A stretch of 64,000 nucleotides of DNA from contig NC_037640.1 in assembly GCF_003254395.2 (NCBI RefSeq), positions 4,756,289 through 4,820,288 on the forward strand, in the 5' to 3' direction. The translations under genes and the position numbers were made by a program. The notes beneath the pieces were generated by a model, which saw only the letters and a list, made by a program, of their open reading frames with translations, ran no database searches and was not told where the DNA came from. The stretch comes from Apis mellifera. Its lineage: Eukaryota; Arthropoda; Insecta; Hymenoptera; Apidae. Shown piece by piece: positions 23,010 through 32,590 of this stretch; the first letter of the stretch is position 1; every line of letters starts with the position of its first letter.

Positions 23010-23448
23010 GGAGGACAAACGTAACCTTGCATCCCTTAACCGTATTGGAACCTTTTTTCCCATCGTTCTTCGAGGATGAGCTGGACACGAACCGTGTCTA
23101 ACGGATTTCTTTTCGACCTGATTTAAATAGGTTGCTCGTCGTATCGCGTAAAACTAACAGTTACGGGGCAACACGGACAGGGTGTCCAGGTAAAATTCGA
23201 TGACCGATTCTTCTTTTGGAGGAAGGAGGAGAAGGTAGGCTTTCTCCAGGTAGCCCGTCCACGAGAAGGTTTCATGGGAATTTAGGCCGACTGACCATCC
23301 GAAATTAGAATATCGGCGACCCTCAGGCCCTTGATACCGTTGCTCACGGGGATGGACGTCCCTCCTGATCCATCCGTGCTGTATTCTGGAGGATGAAGGT
23401 AGGCTAGTGGAAGAGGCGGATGTGTGACCACGGTCCAGGGAACGTATG
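23010..23448. other. Complex GC-richer block immediately before a tandem array
   Basis: Repeat-free, about half GC, without an ORF of 60 codons. Splice-donor-like TCCAG/GTAAAA at 23188 and two AAGGTAGGCT words (about 23234 and 23397) are present, but no frame with a start or acceptor is convincing. Likely regulatory or unannotated exon sequence. Confidence 0.3.
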
Positions 23449-24775
23449 GGAAACTGGGGTGGTTTATCGGTGGCAGAAGTGTGAGAAAAAGGGTGGTCTA
23501 GCTTTGATAAGAATTGAAAGAAGGGTTGAAAAAGAAGATATTGAATTTCGAGTAGAATTATATTTCAAGAATTAAAATATATCCTTTCTGAATTATACGT
23601 TTTCAAGAATATAGAAGATATGAAATATACTTAATATATTTTCTTCTTGATGTATGTGATAATATAAAAGGAATGAATTAAATTTTTTAGAGGGATTGTA
23701 TGTTAATTAAAGTATTCTACTGATTCTAAAATTAAGAAGTGTGAGAAAAAGGATGGTTTTGGTTACTCTAGCTTTGATAAGAATTGAAAGAAGGGTTGAA
23801 AAAGGAGATATTGAATTTCGAGTAGAATTATATTTCAAGAATTAAAATATGTTTGATGCTTTCTGAATTATACATTTTCAAGAATATAGAAGATATGAAA
23901 TATACTTAATATATTTTCTTCTTGATGTATGTGATAATATAAAAGGAATGAATTTTTTAGAGGGATTATATGTTAATTAAAGTATTCTACTGATTCTAAA
24001 ATTAAGAAGTGTGAGAAAAAGGATGGTTTTGGTTACTCTAGCTTTGATAAGAATTGAAAGAAGGGTGAAAAAGGAGATATTGAATTTCGAGTAGAATTAT
24101 ATTTCAAGAATTAAAATATATGTTGTCAAGAAGAAAGATATGAAATATACTTCATAATGGATAATATAAAAGGAATGAATTAAATTTTTTGGAGGAATTG
24201 TATGTTAATTAAAGTATTCTATTGATTCTGAAATTAACGATTAATTATCCTCAATGTTTCTGAATTGCTATAGGAATATAGAAGGAAGATAAATGACAAG
24301 AGTTTGGATTTTCTTCTTGAATGAAAAGAATCAAGTCTAACAGATAGAATAAAAGGATTAAATGAGTGAAAATAAAAATATATGTGTATTCTTGGGAAAC
24401 TGGGGTAGTTTATCAGTGTGAGAAAAAGAATGGTCTTGGTGGTAGTTTTGATAAGAATTGAAAGAAGAGTGAAAAAGGAGATATTGAATTTCGAGTAGAA
24501 TTATATTTTAAGAATTAAAATATATGTTGTCAAGAATATAGAAGAAAGATATGAAATATACTTCATGTGGATAATATAAAAGGAATGAATTAAATTTTTT
24601 GGAGGAAAGTATTCTAAAATTAACGATTAATTATCCTTCTGAATTGCTGCAGGAATATAGAAGATAAATGACAAGAGTTTGGATTTTCTTCTTGAATCAA
24701 GTCCAAAGAATCAAGTCCAACAGATAAACGAGTGAAAATAAAAATATATACGTGTGTATTCTTTGTAAAAAAATG
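23449..24775. repeat. Tandem array with short (260-270 bp) and long (about 360-407 bp) unit forms, 4 copies
   Basis: The landmark GTGTGAGAAAAAG recurs at 23479, 23739, 24009 and 24416. Units 1-2 are 260-270 bp; units 3-4 carry an extra segment (CAGGAATATAGAAG...GACAAGAGTTTGGATTTTC...GAGTGAAAATAAAAATATA). The lead-in GGGAAACTGGGGT(G/A)GTTTATC appears both before unit 1 (23449) and unit 4 (24394), so the longer form may be ancestral with a deletion in units 1-2. No coding frame. Confidence 0.92.
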
Positions 24776-25760
24776 GGGAAATATCTCGAAGAGAAAATAT
24801 TCAGGCCACGTTAACAGGTCCTATCACGCTGAAGTATACCACGAACGAGTCGGTTTTGAGCTTCCAGAACAACTGATACATCGCGATTAACATAAATTTA
24901 CAGAGGGAACGTCCGGCCTGTATTACCCTGGGACCGACTATCAGCGTGGTAACTGTCTGCTTTGCATACAGGTTAATCCTTAAACGTTATTTATTATCTA
25001 TAGATTCTATAATGCTCGTTCAACGATCCAGACAAATCTCTATCCATATAACCAATATTACATAACAATTTTATATTTAATTTTCTATTACTGTGATGCA
25101 CATATCTTTGTTCTGCTGATAAAATTAATTTTTTTTAAATCGATATCTAAATTCACTATCATTCTCTCGAATGCGTTAATTTAAAAAATAATCTGAGATT
25201 TTACAGAGATTTTTTTATTAAAAAACAAAATTATTTTTCTCGAAATATCGTCGATCGACTTTAATCTAATTCAAAGTTTCATTATTTAACATTCTTAGAA
25301 AATGTTGTACAACTCGAACGAATAACGAGTGACATTATTGGGACGCATAATCTCACAATTCCAACAACCCACTCCTATATTTTTAATTTCCAATTTCATC
25401 CCAATTTCTCGTTTAATCTCGATGACTGGTGAAAAGAATTCGAAGAATTTTTCCCTTCAACGATCCTATCCAACAATTTGCATTGAATGAAACGCGAAGA
25501 AGATTCGCAGCGAAGGCAAACAAGCGATCGAGTGACGTCCGGGATGGCTATGTAATCAGTCAGAAGTTAGAGCATCCTCCTGACCCGAAGGATCAATGAA
25601 TGATCGATAAAGAGCGATCCATATTCATGGTGATTGGACGAGGCGGAGGGCAGGAAGAGGTGGCGTAACCAGTATGGGTTATTTGCGTGTGTTACGATGA
25701 TGTTGCGGACGGGGTCGTGAGGTCATTGCGAATAATTATGTGTGTGTGTGTGCGTGTAGG
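24776..25760. other. Two complex blocks flanking AT-rich DNA; (TG)n at the end
   Basis: 24800-24985 and 25490-25740 are GC-moderate, repeat-free and lack long frames, so may be conserved non-coding DNA; 24986-25489 is AT-rich. A (TG)n run lies at 25740-25758. Confidence 0.45.
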
Positions 25761-26660
25761 AATTCGTGTCAGAGAAGGAGGGAAGAGAAAGAAAGGAGAA
25801 GGAAGAAAGAACGATCGCGTTCTTCGATTTATTGCGAACGATCGAATCGAAAATTAGAAAATTAGATGGAATTGGAGTACAATTGTTATTCGAAAGAGAG
25901 GATTCGAGTTTCGAGGATGATTTATTTATTTATTTTTCGATTAAGCAAGGAATAATGGAGACGAAAATTTTTATTCTGATTGAAAAAAAATATAGATAGA
26001 TTGAAATAATAAAATATGAAAATGGATGTATTGGATTCTTTTAAACGACTCTCTCTCTCTCTCTCGCGATTTTATGAATCTATGAAAAGTTTATACGGCC
26101 GAAGCTTATGAAAAATGGATTACTTAAAATTGATAAAACGTGTCAACGGATGCGTTGGATGCATTGTATTGAGAAAATTTGTATTGTGAGAAAAGGTTAT
26201 CAATTTAATTTTTAACGGAAGTCATTTGAACTTAACATTGACGCATAGAGAATGATTTGAAAAAAATTGATTTTTAGAATCATTCGACGTAGATGATTTT
26301 CGAAAAAAAACAATCATCCAAGTATTATATCTCGAAAAATTATTCTTCTTTTTTATTTAATCTTTTATTTTTTCCTTTTTCTCAATCGAGCCACAAGCCA
26401 AAAGTTAATTTTTCGATATATCGATAATATAATAATAATAATGGCTGATGACACGTGACTAGCAGCAAAGAAAAATGACAAATAAATTGCCTACTTATTA
26501 GTCAATCGGTTTCTCCCCATCATACATAGATATATTCCATTCTAAACTACCAAACTCTAACTCGTATTTTATATATATATATATATATATATGCTTTTCA
26601 GTAATCAACTCTAGTTAGGAGGATAATTCGCAAGCTTTTCTATCGTTGTTATAATTGTAT
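25761..26660. other. Non-coding with microsatellites
   Basis: Purine-rich 25765-25815, (CT)n at 26048-26066 and (TA)n at 26569-26592. Otherwise AT-rich without gene signals. Confidence 0.55.
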
Positions 26661-26930
26661 ACCTAAGTTTGGTTAAGTGTCCCGTAATTGGCCACGATAA
26701 CAATGACGTCAATGTCTCTTGTCTTCTTTCCTTCCCCCTCCCCCCGCCGAGGCGAGTTTATTGCAGATACATTCTTAGAAAAACAGGAACCGAATAGTTC
26801 CATGCCGGCGATATGCACGGCTAATGCCGGTCATTGGTTATATTTGGCATATCTAGAGTTGGAAATGTGTGACTCATCGTGGCTCGTATCTTCGAGCTGT
26901 GCGGGGTAAGATACGCACCTAACCCATTCG
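26661..26930. other. Complex block with palindromic CRE; possible exon or regulatory element
   Basis: A plus frame with ATG at 26703 stays open for 68 codons to a TAA that coincides with a GTAAGA donor-like word (GCGGG/GTAAGA, 26907-26912). No domain is recognised. The block stands out from AT-rich flanks. Confidence 0.25.
26704..26711. promoter_or_regulatory. Full palindromic cAMP-response element
   Basis: TGACGTCA, the full CREB/ATF site, within ACAATGACGTCAATGTC. Identified by exact motif match; occupancy is unknown. Confidence 0.4.
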
Positions 26931-27463
26931 CTTGCTCCTGTTAAAAGCAATGAAAAAAATACGCAGGAATAATAATTTCTCTAAACTCCTCTGGATTTCA
27001 GTTTACAATAATTTACGATTAAAAAAGAAAGAAAGAAAGAAAAGAAGGAAATGTTGAAATTATTTCTATTAATACCTCGAGAGATCTCTAATAAAGAGGA
27101 TTAAAGAAATTGGAAAGATTCTCCCTATTTTCTTTATTATATAAACCCTGCCCCTCGATATATATATATATCTATACAAATAAATATCCGAGGCAAACAT
27201 AAAAATTACTATATATAGATATTCTATCTATATACACTTATAACCATAAATTATAATTCGCATAAATTTCAATAAATATATTTCATTGCCCCGTCGATAA
27301 GATGGAAGAACAACCGCGGTCGACGAAGAAATGAAAATGAACCAAAAGCTTTGAAAAACTACCCTGGACAATACTATTGAAAGAAAGAAAAATCCCCCTC
27401 CCCCAAATCGACGATGATTCCGAGTAAAACGGTGTTTCCTCCCGCAATTCGAGGTGCACGACA
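26931..27463. other. AT-rich non-coding
   Basis: (GAAA)n at about 27026-27046 and alternating TA runs at 27161-27174 and 27208-27235; GC rises after 27290. No gene visible. Confidence 0.5.
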
Positions 27464-27503
27464 GAGACAGAGAGAGAGAGAGGCTCGTCTCTCTCTCTGT
27501 CTC
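27464..27503. other. Perfect 16-bp hairpin built from GA and CT repeats
   Basis: GAGACAGAGAGAGAGA (27464-27479) is exactly complementary to TCTCTCTCTCTGTCTC (27488-27503) around an 8-nt loop. The shared interruption (GAGACAG/CTGTCTC) at the same place in both arms shows a true inverted repeat rather than two independent microsatellites. Confidence 0.75.
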
Positions 27504-27597
27504 GGCGGATAATCGTTAAAGCAGGTGTCCCCGACGAGCGTGGGAGAGAGGTGAGCGCCACCCAGCGCAAACTCCCAACCCATTACTATAACGAAGC

Positions 27598-27611
27598 GTC
27601 GCCATGGAGAC
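27598..27611. promoter_or_regulatory. RFX-type X-box
   Basis: GTCGCCATGGAGAC matches the 14-bp DAF-19/RFX consensus RYYNYYATRRNRAC at every position. It lies 45 bp upstream of a long polypyrimidine tract in the same GC-rich island as the next X-box. Confidence 0.35.
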
Positions 27612-27655
27612 CCTTGGAGAAACACACGTGGGGTTGTGCGGAGAGAGAGAGCGCT

Positions 27656-27800
27656 CCCGTTCTTTCTCTCTTTTCTCTTTTTTCCTTTTTTCTCTCTCTC
27701 TCCCTTCTCGCACCCTTTCTCCCGGTTTTCCCTCCGAGCGTTTTTCAGACCGTTCTCTCTCTCTTCCTCCTCCTCCTCCTCTCTCTCTTTCCTTCCTTTC
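27656..27800 (+). repeat. Polypyrimidine tract
   Basis: About 145 bp almost entirely C and T, with (CT)n, (TTTC)n and (TCC)n runs, interrupted by a short GC-rich part near 27708-27740. The Arg/Glu- and Ser/Leu-rich frames crossing it on both strands are artefacts of the bias. Confidence 0.85.
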
Positions 27801-27869
27801 GTTCGACCACCGCGCGGCCGGAATATCTCCACGTTTGTGAATTAAAGCGCCGAATGAGGCAGCCAACGG

Positions 27870-27909
27870 GTTACCACGGGTAACGGGCCGGTTGCCATCG
27901 CGATACCGG
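27870..27909. promoter_or_regulatory. Palindromic RFX X-box followed by nested palindromes
   Basis: GTTACC-ACG-GGTAAC (27870-27884) is a fully palindromic X-box (GTNRCC, 3-nt spacer, RGYAAC). Just after it CCGGT (27888-27892) and ACCGG (27905-27909) flank the palindrome ATCGCGAT (27897-27904), with a second RFX half-site GTTGCC at 27891-27896. Confidence 0.45.
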
Positions 27910-28281
27910 GGCCACAACATAAAATCGCCACTTTGACGATTTGTTTCGGGCCATTGATGCCACATCGGAATCAATTTCACCCTTCTCGACACTCTTATCC
28001 ATCCTCCTTCTCTCTCTTTATTTCGTAGCCGCGATTGGTATATTTCGTGGGCGATGGTTTGGTTGGAGACGATCGTTTTCGACTGGAGCTTTTTGATTTC
28101 TTTATACTGTACGATTCATCTTGTTATCATTGGTGGATTTGATTTGGTTAAGAGTATAAAAATTGGAGGATAATGTTATCCAAGATTCGAGGAGGAATTA
28201 ATAAATCCATGGTTTGTTGCATGGGAACGAGTTTCTTCGAGTTTCTTCGAGCTTGGCCACGATTCGTAATTGCTCGATACG
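27910..28281. other. Non-coding, declining GC
   Basis: Moderately complex sequence downstream of the X-box island. No exon is supported. Confidence 0.4.
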
Positions 28282-28374
28282 ATGGCTTTTCTTGCAATCT
28301 TTGTTGGAATAGGGGTAGGTCTTGCGATTCTTCTTCGTTCTTATTTTTTTTTAATTTCTTTTTTCAAAACATAA
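28282..28374 (+). CDS. Doubtful 30-aa hydrophobic small open frame
   Basis: ATG at 28282 opens a 30-codon frame ending TAA. Residues 2-17 (start MAFLAIFVGIGVGLAILL) form a predicted membrane helix, followed by an Arg and a second Phe/Ile-rich stretch that owes much to a T run. Size and hydrophobicity resemble known insect membrane micropeptides, but small frames of this kind arise often by chance in T-rich DNA. The word GGG/GTAGGT inside it could also act as a splice donor, making the first 10 residues part of a signal-peptide exon. No homologue is recognised. Confidence 0.08.
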   Translation: MAFLAIFVGIGVGLAILLRSYFFLISFFKT

Positions 28375-29000
28375 TATTTATATTTTTCCTGATTCTTTTT
28401 CTTACGTAACAAGGAACAATTTCTCCTTCTTCTCAATCTTGCATCATCTTTTCCTTTCATTCTTTATAGTATTTTTTCTTCCTCTAATTAAAAAAGAAAG
28501 AAAAAGTCACTCGAGTATTTTCCAACAACATATTTTCAAATCAATTTTTGTCCATCCGCTATTTGGCCGCTCGTTCGTGCAGCGAACGCATAAGCGTCGC
28601 AAGCGGGTATTTAGGCGTATACGTGTGCATATAGGTATAACGTTGTTCAAGTTCAAGCTCACACACGCCGCACGCCTCCGTGAACGAACGGTTCCATTTG
28701 CTCGATAAAGTCGAAAACTCCCCCGCGACTGTGTGGCCAACTTTCTTTCGCGGTGTTTCCTTACGACACGCGTGGCCGGGAAAATTGAAATTAATTGAAA
28801 TTAATGGGAGCGCGAGTTACCTGAGCGGCGATCGATATTTGCCAACGTGCGAGGAATATAAGTTTCCAGATAATGTTTAGATGTTATTTTTTTTTTTTCC
28901 TTAAGGGAAGATTAATTTGAATTGAATTAAATTTTGTTACTCCCCCTCTTAAGAGAATAATAGGAAATAATGTAATAATTGTATAATTTTTTTCTTTAAG
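28375..29000. other. CpG-rich island at 28560-28860 in AT-rich DNA
   Basis: The island has short overlapping open frames on both strands and a minus-strand donor-like CTCAG/GTAACT near 28824-28814. No product is recognisable; it may be regulatory. AT-rich before and after, T run at 28889-28898. Confidence 0.35.
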
Positions 29001-31460
29001 AAACTATCCACGAGTCTAAAGTTTCAAAAAAATGTTTCGAATTCGAAGCATTGAAAAACTTTGGAAATATTGTGAATTTATATTTCGAAAGAGAAACGAA
29101 AGTAATTAATATAATAATAATGTAATTTTTCTTCTTAAATGGAATGTATTTTTACAATGGTTTTTTTAAAAAGAAACTATCCACGAGTCTAAAATTTCGA
29201 AAAAATGTTTCGAATTCAAAGCATTGAAAAACTTTGGAAATATTATAAATTTATATTTCGAAAGAGAAACGAAAGTAATTAATATAATAATAATGTAATT
29301 TTTCTTCTTAAATGGAATGTATTTTTACAATGGTTTTTTTTTGAAAAAGAAACTATCCACGAGTCTAAAGTTTCGAAAAAATGTTTCGAATTCGAAACAT
29401 TGAAAAACTTTGGAAATATTGTGAATTTATATTTCGAAAGAGAAACGAAAAAAAGTAATTAATATAATAATAATGTAATTTTTCTTCTTAAATGGAATGT
29501 ATTTTTACAATGGTTTTTTTAAAAAGAAACTATCCACGATTCTAAAGTTTCGAAAAAATGTTTCGAATTCGAAGCATTGAAAAACTTTGGAAATATTGTG
29601 AATTTATATTTCGAAAGAGAAACGAAAGTAATTAATATAATAATAATGTAATTTTTCTTCTTAAATGGAATGTATTTTTACAATGGTTTTTTTAAAAAGA
29701 AACTATCCACGAGTCTAAAATTTCGAAAAAATGTTTCGAATTCAAAGCATTGAAAAACTTTGGAAATATTATAAATTTATATTTCGAAAGAGAAACGAAA
29801 GTAATTAATATAATAATAATGTAATTTTTCTTCTTAAATGGAATATATTTTTACAATGGTTTTTTTTTGAAAAAGAAACTATCCACGAGTCTAAAGTTTC
29901 GAAAAAATGTTTCGAATTCGAAACATTGAAAAACTTTGGAAATATTGTGAATTTATATTTCGAAAGAGAAACGAAAAAAAGTAATTAATATAATAATAAT
30001 GTAATTTTTCTTCTTAAATGGAATGTATTTTTACAATGGTTTTTTTAAAAAGAAACTATCCACGATTCTAAAGTTTCGAAAAAATGTTTCGAATTCGAAG
30101 CATTAAAAAACTTTGGAAATATCGTGAATTTATATTTCGAAAGAGAAGCGAAAGTAATTAATATAATAATAATGTAATTTTTCTTCTTAAATGGAATGTA
30201 TTTTTACAATGGTTTTTTTGAAAAAGAAAATATCCACGAGTCTAAAGTTTCGAAAAAATGTTTCGAATTCGAAACATTGAAAAACTTTGGAAATATCATG
30301 AATTTATATTTCGAAAGAGAAACGAAACTAAACAATATAATAATAATGTAATTTTTCTTCTTAAATGGAATGTATTTTTACAATGGTTTTTTTTTGAAAA
30401 AGAAACTATCCACGAGTCTAAAGTTTCGAAAAAATGTTTCGAATTCGAAACATTGAAAAACTTTGGAAATATTGTGAATTTATATTTCGAAAGAGAAACG
30501 AAAAAAAGTAATTAATATAATAATAATGTAATTTTTCTTCTTAAATGGAATGTATTTTTACAATGGTTTTTTTAAAAAGAAACTATCCACGATTCTAAAG
30601 TTTCGAAAAAATGTTTCGAATTCGAAGCATTGAAAAACTTTGGAAATATTGTGAATTTATATTTCGAAAGAGAAACGAAAGTAATTAATATAATAATAAT
30701 GTAATTTTTCTTCTTAAATGGAATGTATTTTTACAATGGTTTTTTTAAAAAGAAACTATCCACGAGTCTAAAATTTCGAAAAAATGTTTCGAATTCAAAG
30801 CATTGAAAAACTTTGGAAATATTATAAATTTATATTTCGAAAGAGAAACGAAAGTAATTAATATAATAATAATGTAATTTTTCTTCTTAAATGGAATATA
30901 TTTTTACAATGGTTTTTTTTTGAAAAAGAAACTATCCACGAGTCTAAAGTTTCGAAAAAATGTTTCGAATTCGAAACATTGAAAAACTTTGGAAATATTG
31001 TGAATTTATATTTCGAAAGAGAAACGAAAAAAAGTAATTAATATAATAATAATGTAATTTTTCTTCTTAAATGGAATGTATTTTTACAATGGTTTTTTTA
31101 AAAAGAAACTATCCACGATTCTAAAGTTTCGAAAAAATGTTTCGAATTCGAAGCATTAAAAAACTTTGGAAATATCGTGAATTTATATTTCGAAAGAGAA
31201 GCGAAAGTAATTAATATAATAATAATGTAATTTTTCTTCTTAAATGGAATGTATTTTTACAATGGTTTTTTTGAAAAAGAAAATATCCACGAGTCTAAAG
31301 TTTCGAAAAAATGTTTCGAATTCGAAACATTGAAAAACTTTGGAAATATCATGAATTTATATTTCGAAAGAGAAACGAAACTAAACAATATAATAATAAT
31401 GTAATTTTTCTTCTTAAATGGAATGTATTTTTACAATGGTTTTTTTAAAAAAGAAAATAT
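29001..31460. repeat. Large minisatellite, 173-177 bp unit, about 14-15 copies with a 6-unit higher-order repeat
   Basis: The start of each unit, AAACTATCCACGA or AAAATATCCACGA, lies at 29001, 29174, 29350, 29527, 29700, 29876, 30053, 30227, 30403, 30580, 30753, 30929, 31106, 31280 and 31454. Each unit contains AAAATGTTTCGAATTC, AACTTTGGAAATAT, ATTTCGAAAGAGAA and ATGGAATGTATTTTTAC. Diagnostic variants (GATTCT vs GAGTCT, GAAGCATTAAAA, GAAGCGAAAG, GAATATATTT, ACTAAACAAT) define unit types whose order B-C-A-B-C'-D occurs twice in register at 1,053-bp distance (29350-30402 and 30403-31455). No functional coding frame. Confidence 0.97.
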
Positions 31461-32189
31461 CCACGAATCTAAAATTGTAATTGAGTAAAAAGAAGTAAAT
31501 AAGTCGTTTTACGAAATTTAAAAAATTTCTCCATTCAATCAATTTTCAACTATTCTCCATTTGTAAAAAATGTTTATAAAAAATTTTATTCTCTCTCAAA
31601 ATGTAACAATTCTAAAAAATTATCGAATTCGAAACATTGAAAAATCTCGAAAATATTATGAATTTATATTTCGAAAAAGAAACAAAACTAAATAATATAA
31701 TAAATAATAATATAATTTTTCTTCTTAAATGGAATATATTTTTATAATGGTTTTTTTAAAAAAAAACTATCCACGAGTCTAAAGTTTCGAAAAAATGTTT
31801 CGAATTCAAAACATTGAAAAACTTCGGAAATATTGTAAATTTATATTTCGAAAGAGAAACGAAACTAAACAATATAATAAATAATAATATAATTTTTCTC
31901 CTTAAATATATTTTTACAATGGTTGTTAAAAAAGATAGTATCCACGAGACCGATGTTGCAACTGAATTTAGTTAAAAAACGTAGAAAGAAACTCGTTTTA
32001 CGTATTTACAATTCAAAAATTTCTCCCTTCTTTCCCTCAAAAGAACAAAAGAAATCTTATCAAAAATTTTATTCTCTCTCAAAACTCTAACAATTCTAAA
32101 AAAGTAAAAAATTACTACCAAAAATTACCAAACAATCCAAAAAGCCTCGAAAATATTCTAAATCTTTCGAGAAATTAATAAAATTCCAT
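31461..32189. repeat. Degenerate right flank of the 175-bp array
   Basis: Two diverged units (about 31620-31763 and 31764-31945) retain TCGAATTC(G/A)AAACATTGAAAAA and TTATATTTCGAAA..GAAAC(G/A)AAACTAAA but have indels and an unrelated insert at 31470-31618. The remainder to 32189 is AT-rich with weak resemblance. This is the pattern expected at an array edge escaping homogenisation. Confidence 0.75.
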
Positions 32190-32590
32190 CGCGATATCGT
32201 GGGAGGGACGATAAAGGTTAAAGAAAAAAAAGACTCGACGTTAAAAATGATAAAAATAACGAAATCTATCGCGCACGGTGGACGAAAGAAAGAATCGGAG
32301 CGGTGGAAACGAAATAAATCGGGGAAGAGCGACGTGTTGCCGTCGCGTCGCTTCGAATCGAAATGGGCGCGCGACCGAGCGAGCAGCCATATTTACATAA
32401 CAATCGGGTATCACGTAACGACATTCGCGCGACGCGCTTCTCGGTTTCGTGTGTGCCTTTATTCGTCGACCTGTGCGCGACGTGGAAAGTCGTGTAAAAC
32501 GGCTTCTGTTGCGCGATTGTTTGCGGAACGATCGAAAGCGTGGCCACGCCGGAACTTCCGTCAAACGATCCACCGCGGATTAATTTAACC
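32190..32590. other. CpG-rich island, open in several frames
   Basis: Abrupt switch from the AT-rich array edge to CpG-rich DNA (many GCG/CGC words at 32320-32580). Open frames of 110-129 codons occur on the plus strand (ATG at 32247, Arg/Lys/Ser-rich) and in two minus frames. With several frames open there is no sign of selection on one; a promoter-type CpG island is the better reading. Confidence 0.4.

Noticed and set aside
28282..28374. Assignment of the hydrophobic frame to the sarcolamban-type micropeptides
   Set aside because: Only general similarity in size and hydrophobicity; no diagnostic residues.
30258..30515. 85-codon frame with internally repeated peptide
   Set aside because: Spans units of the minisatellite; the repetition is that of the DNA and other units break the frame.
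29001..31460. Regularly spaced repeats considered as a CRISPR array
   Set aside because: Units are contiguous 173-177 bp tandem copies with no unique spacers, in eukaryotic DNA; this is a minisatellite.
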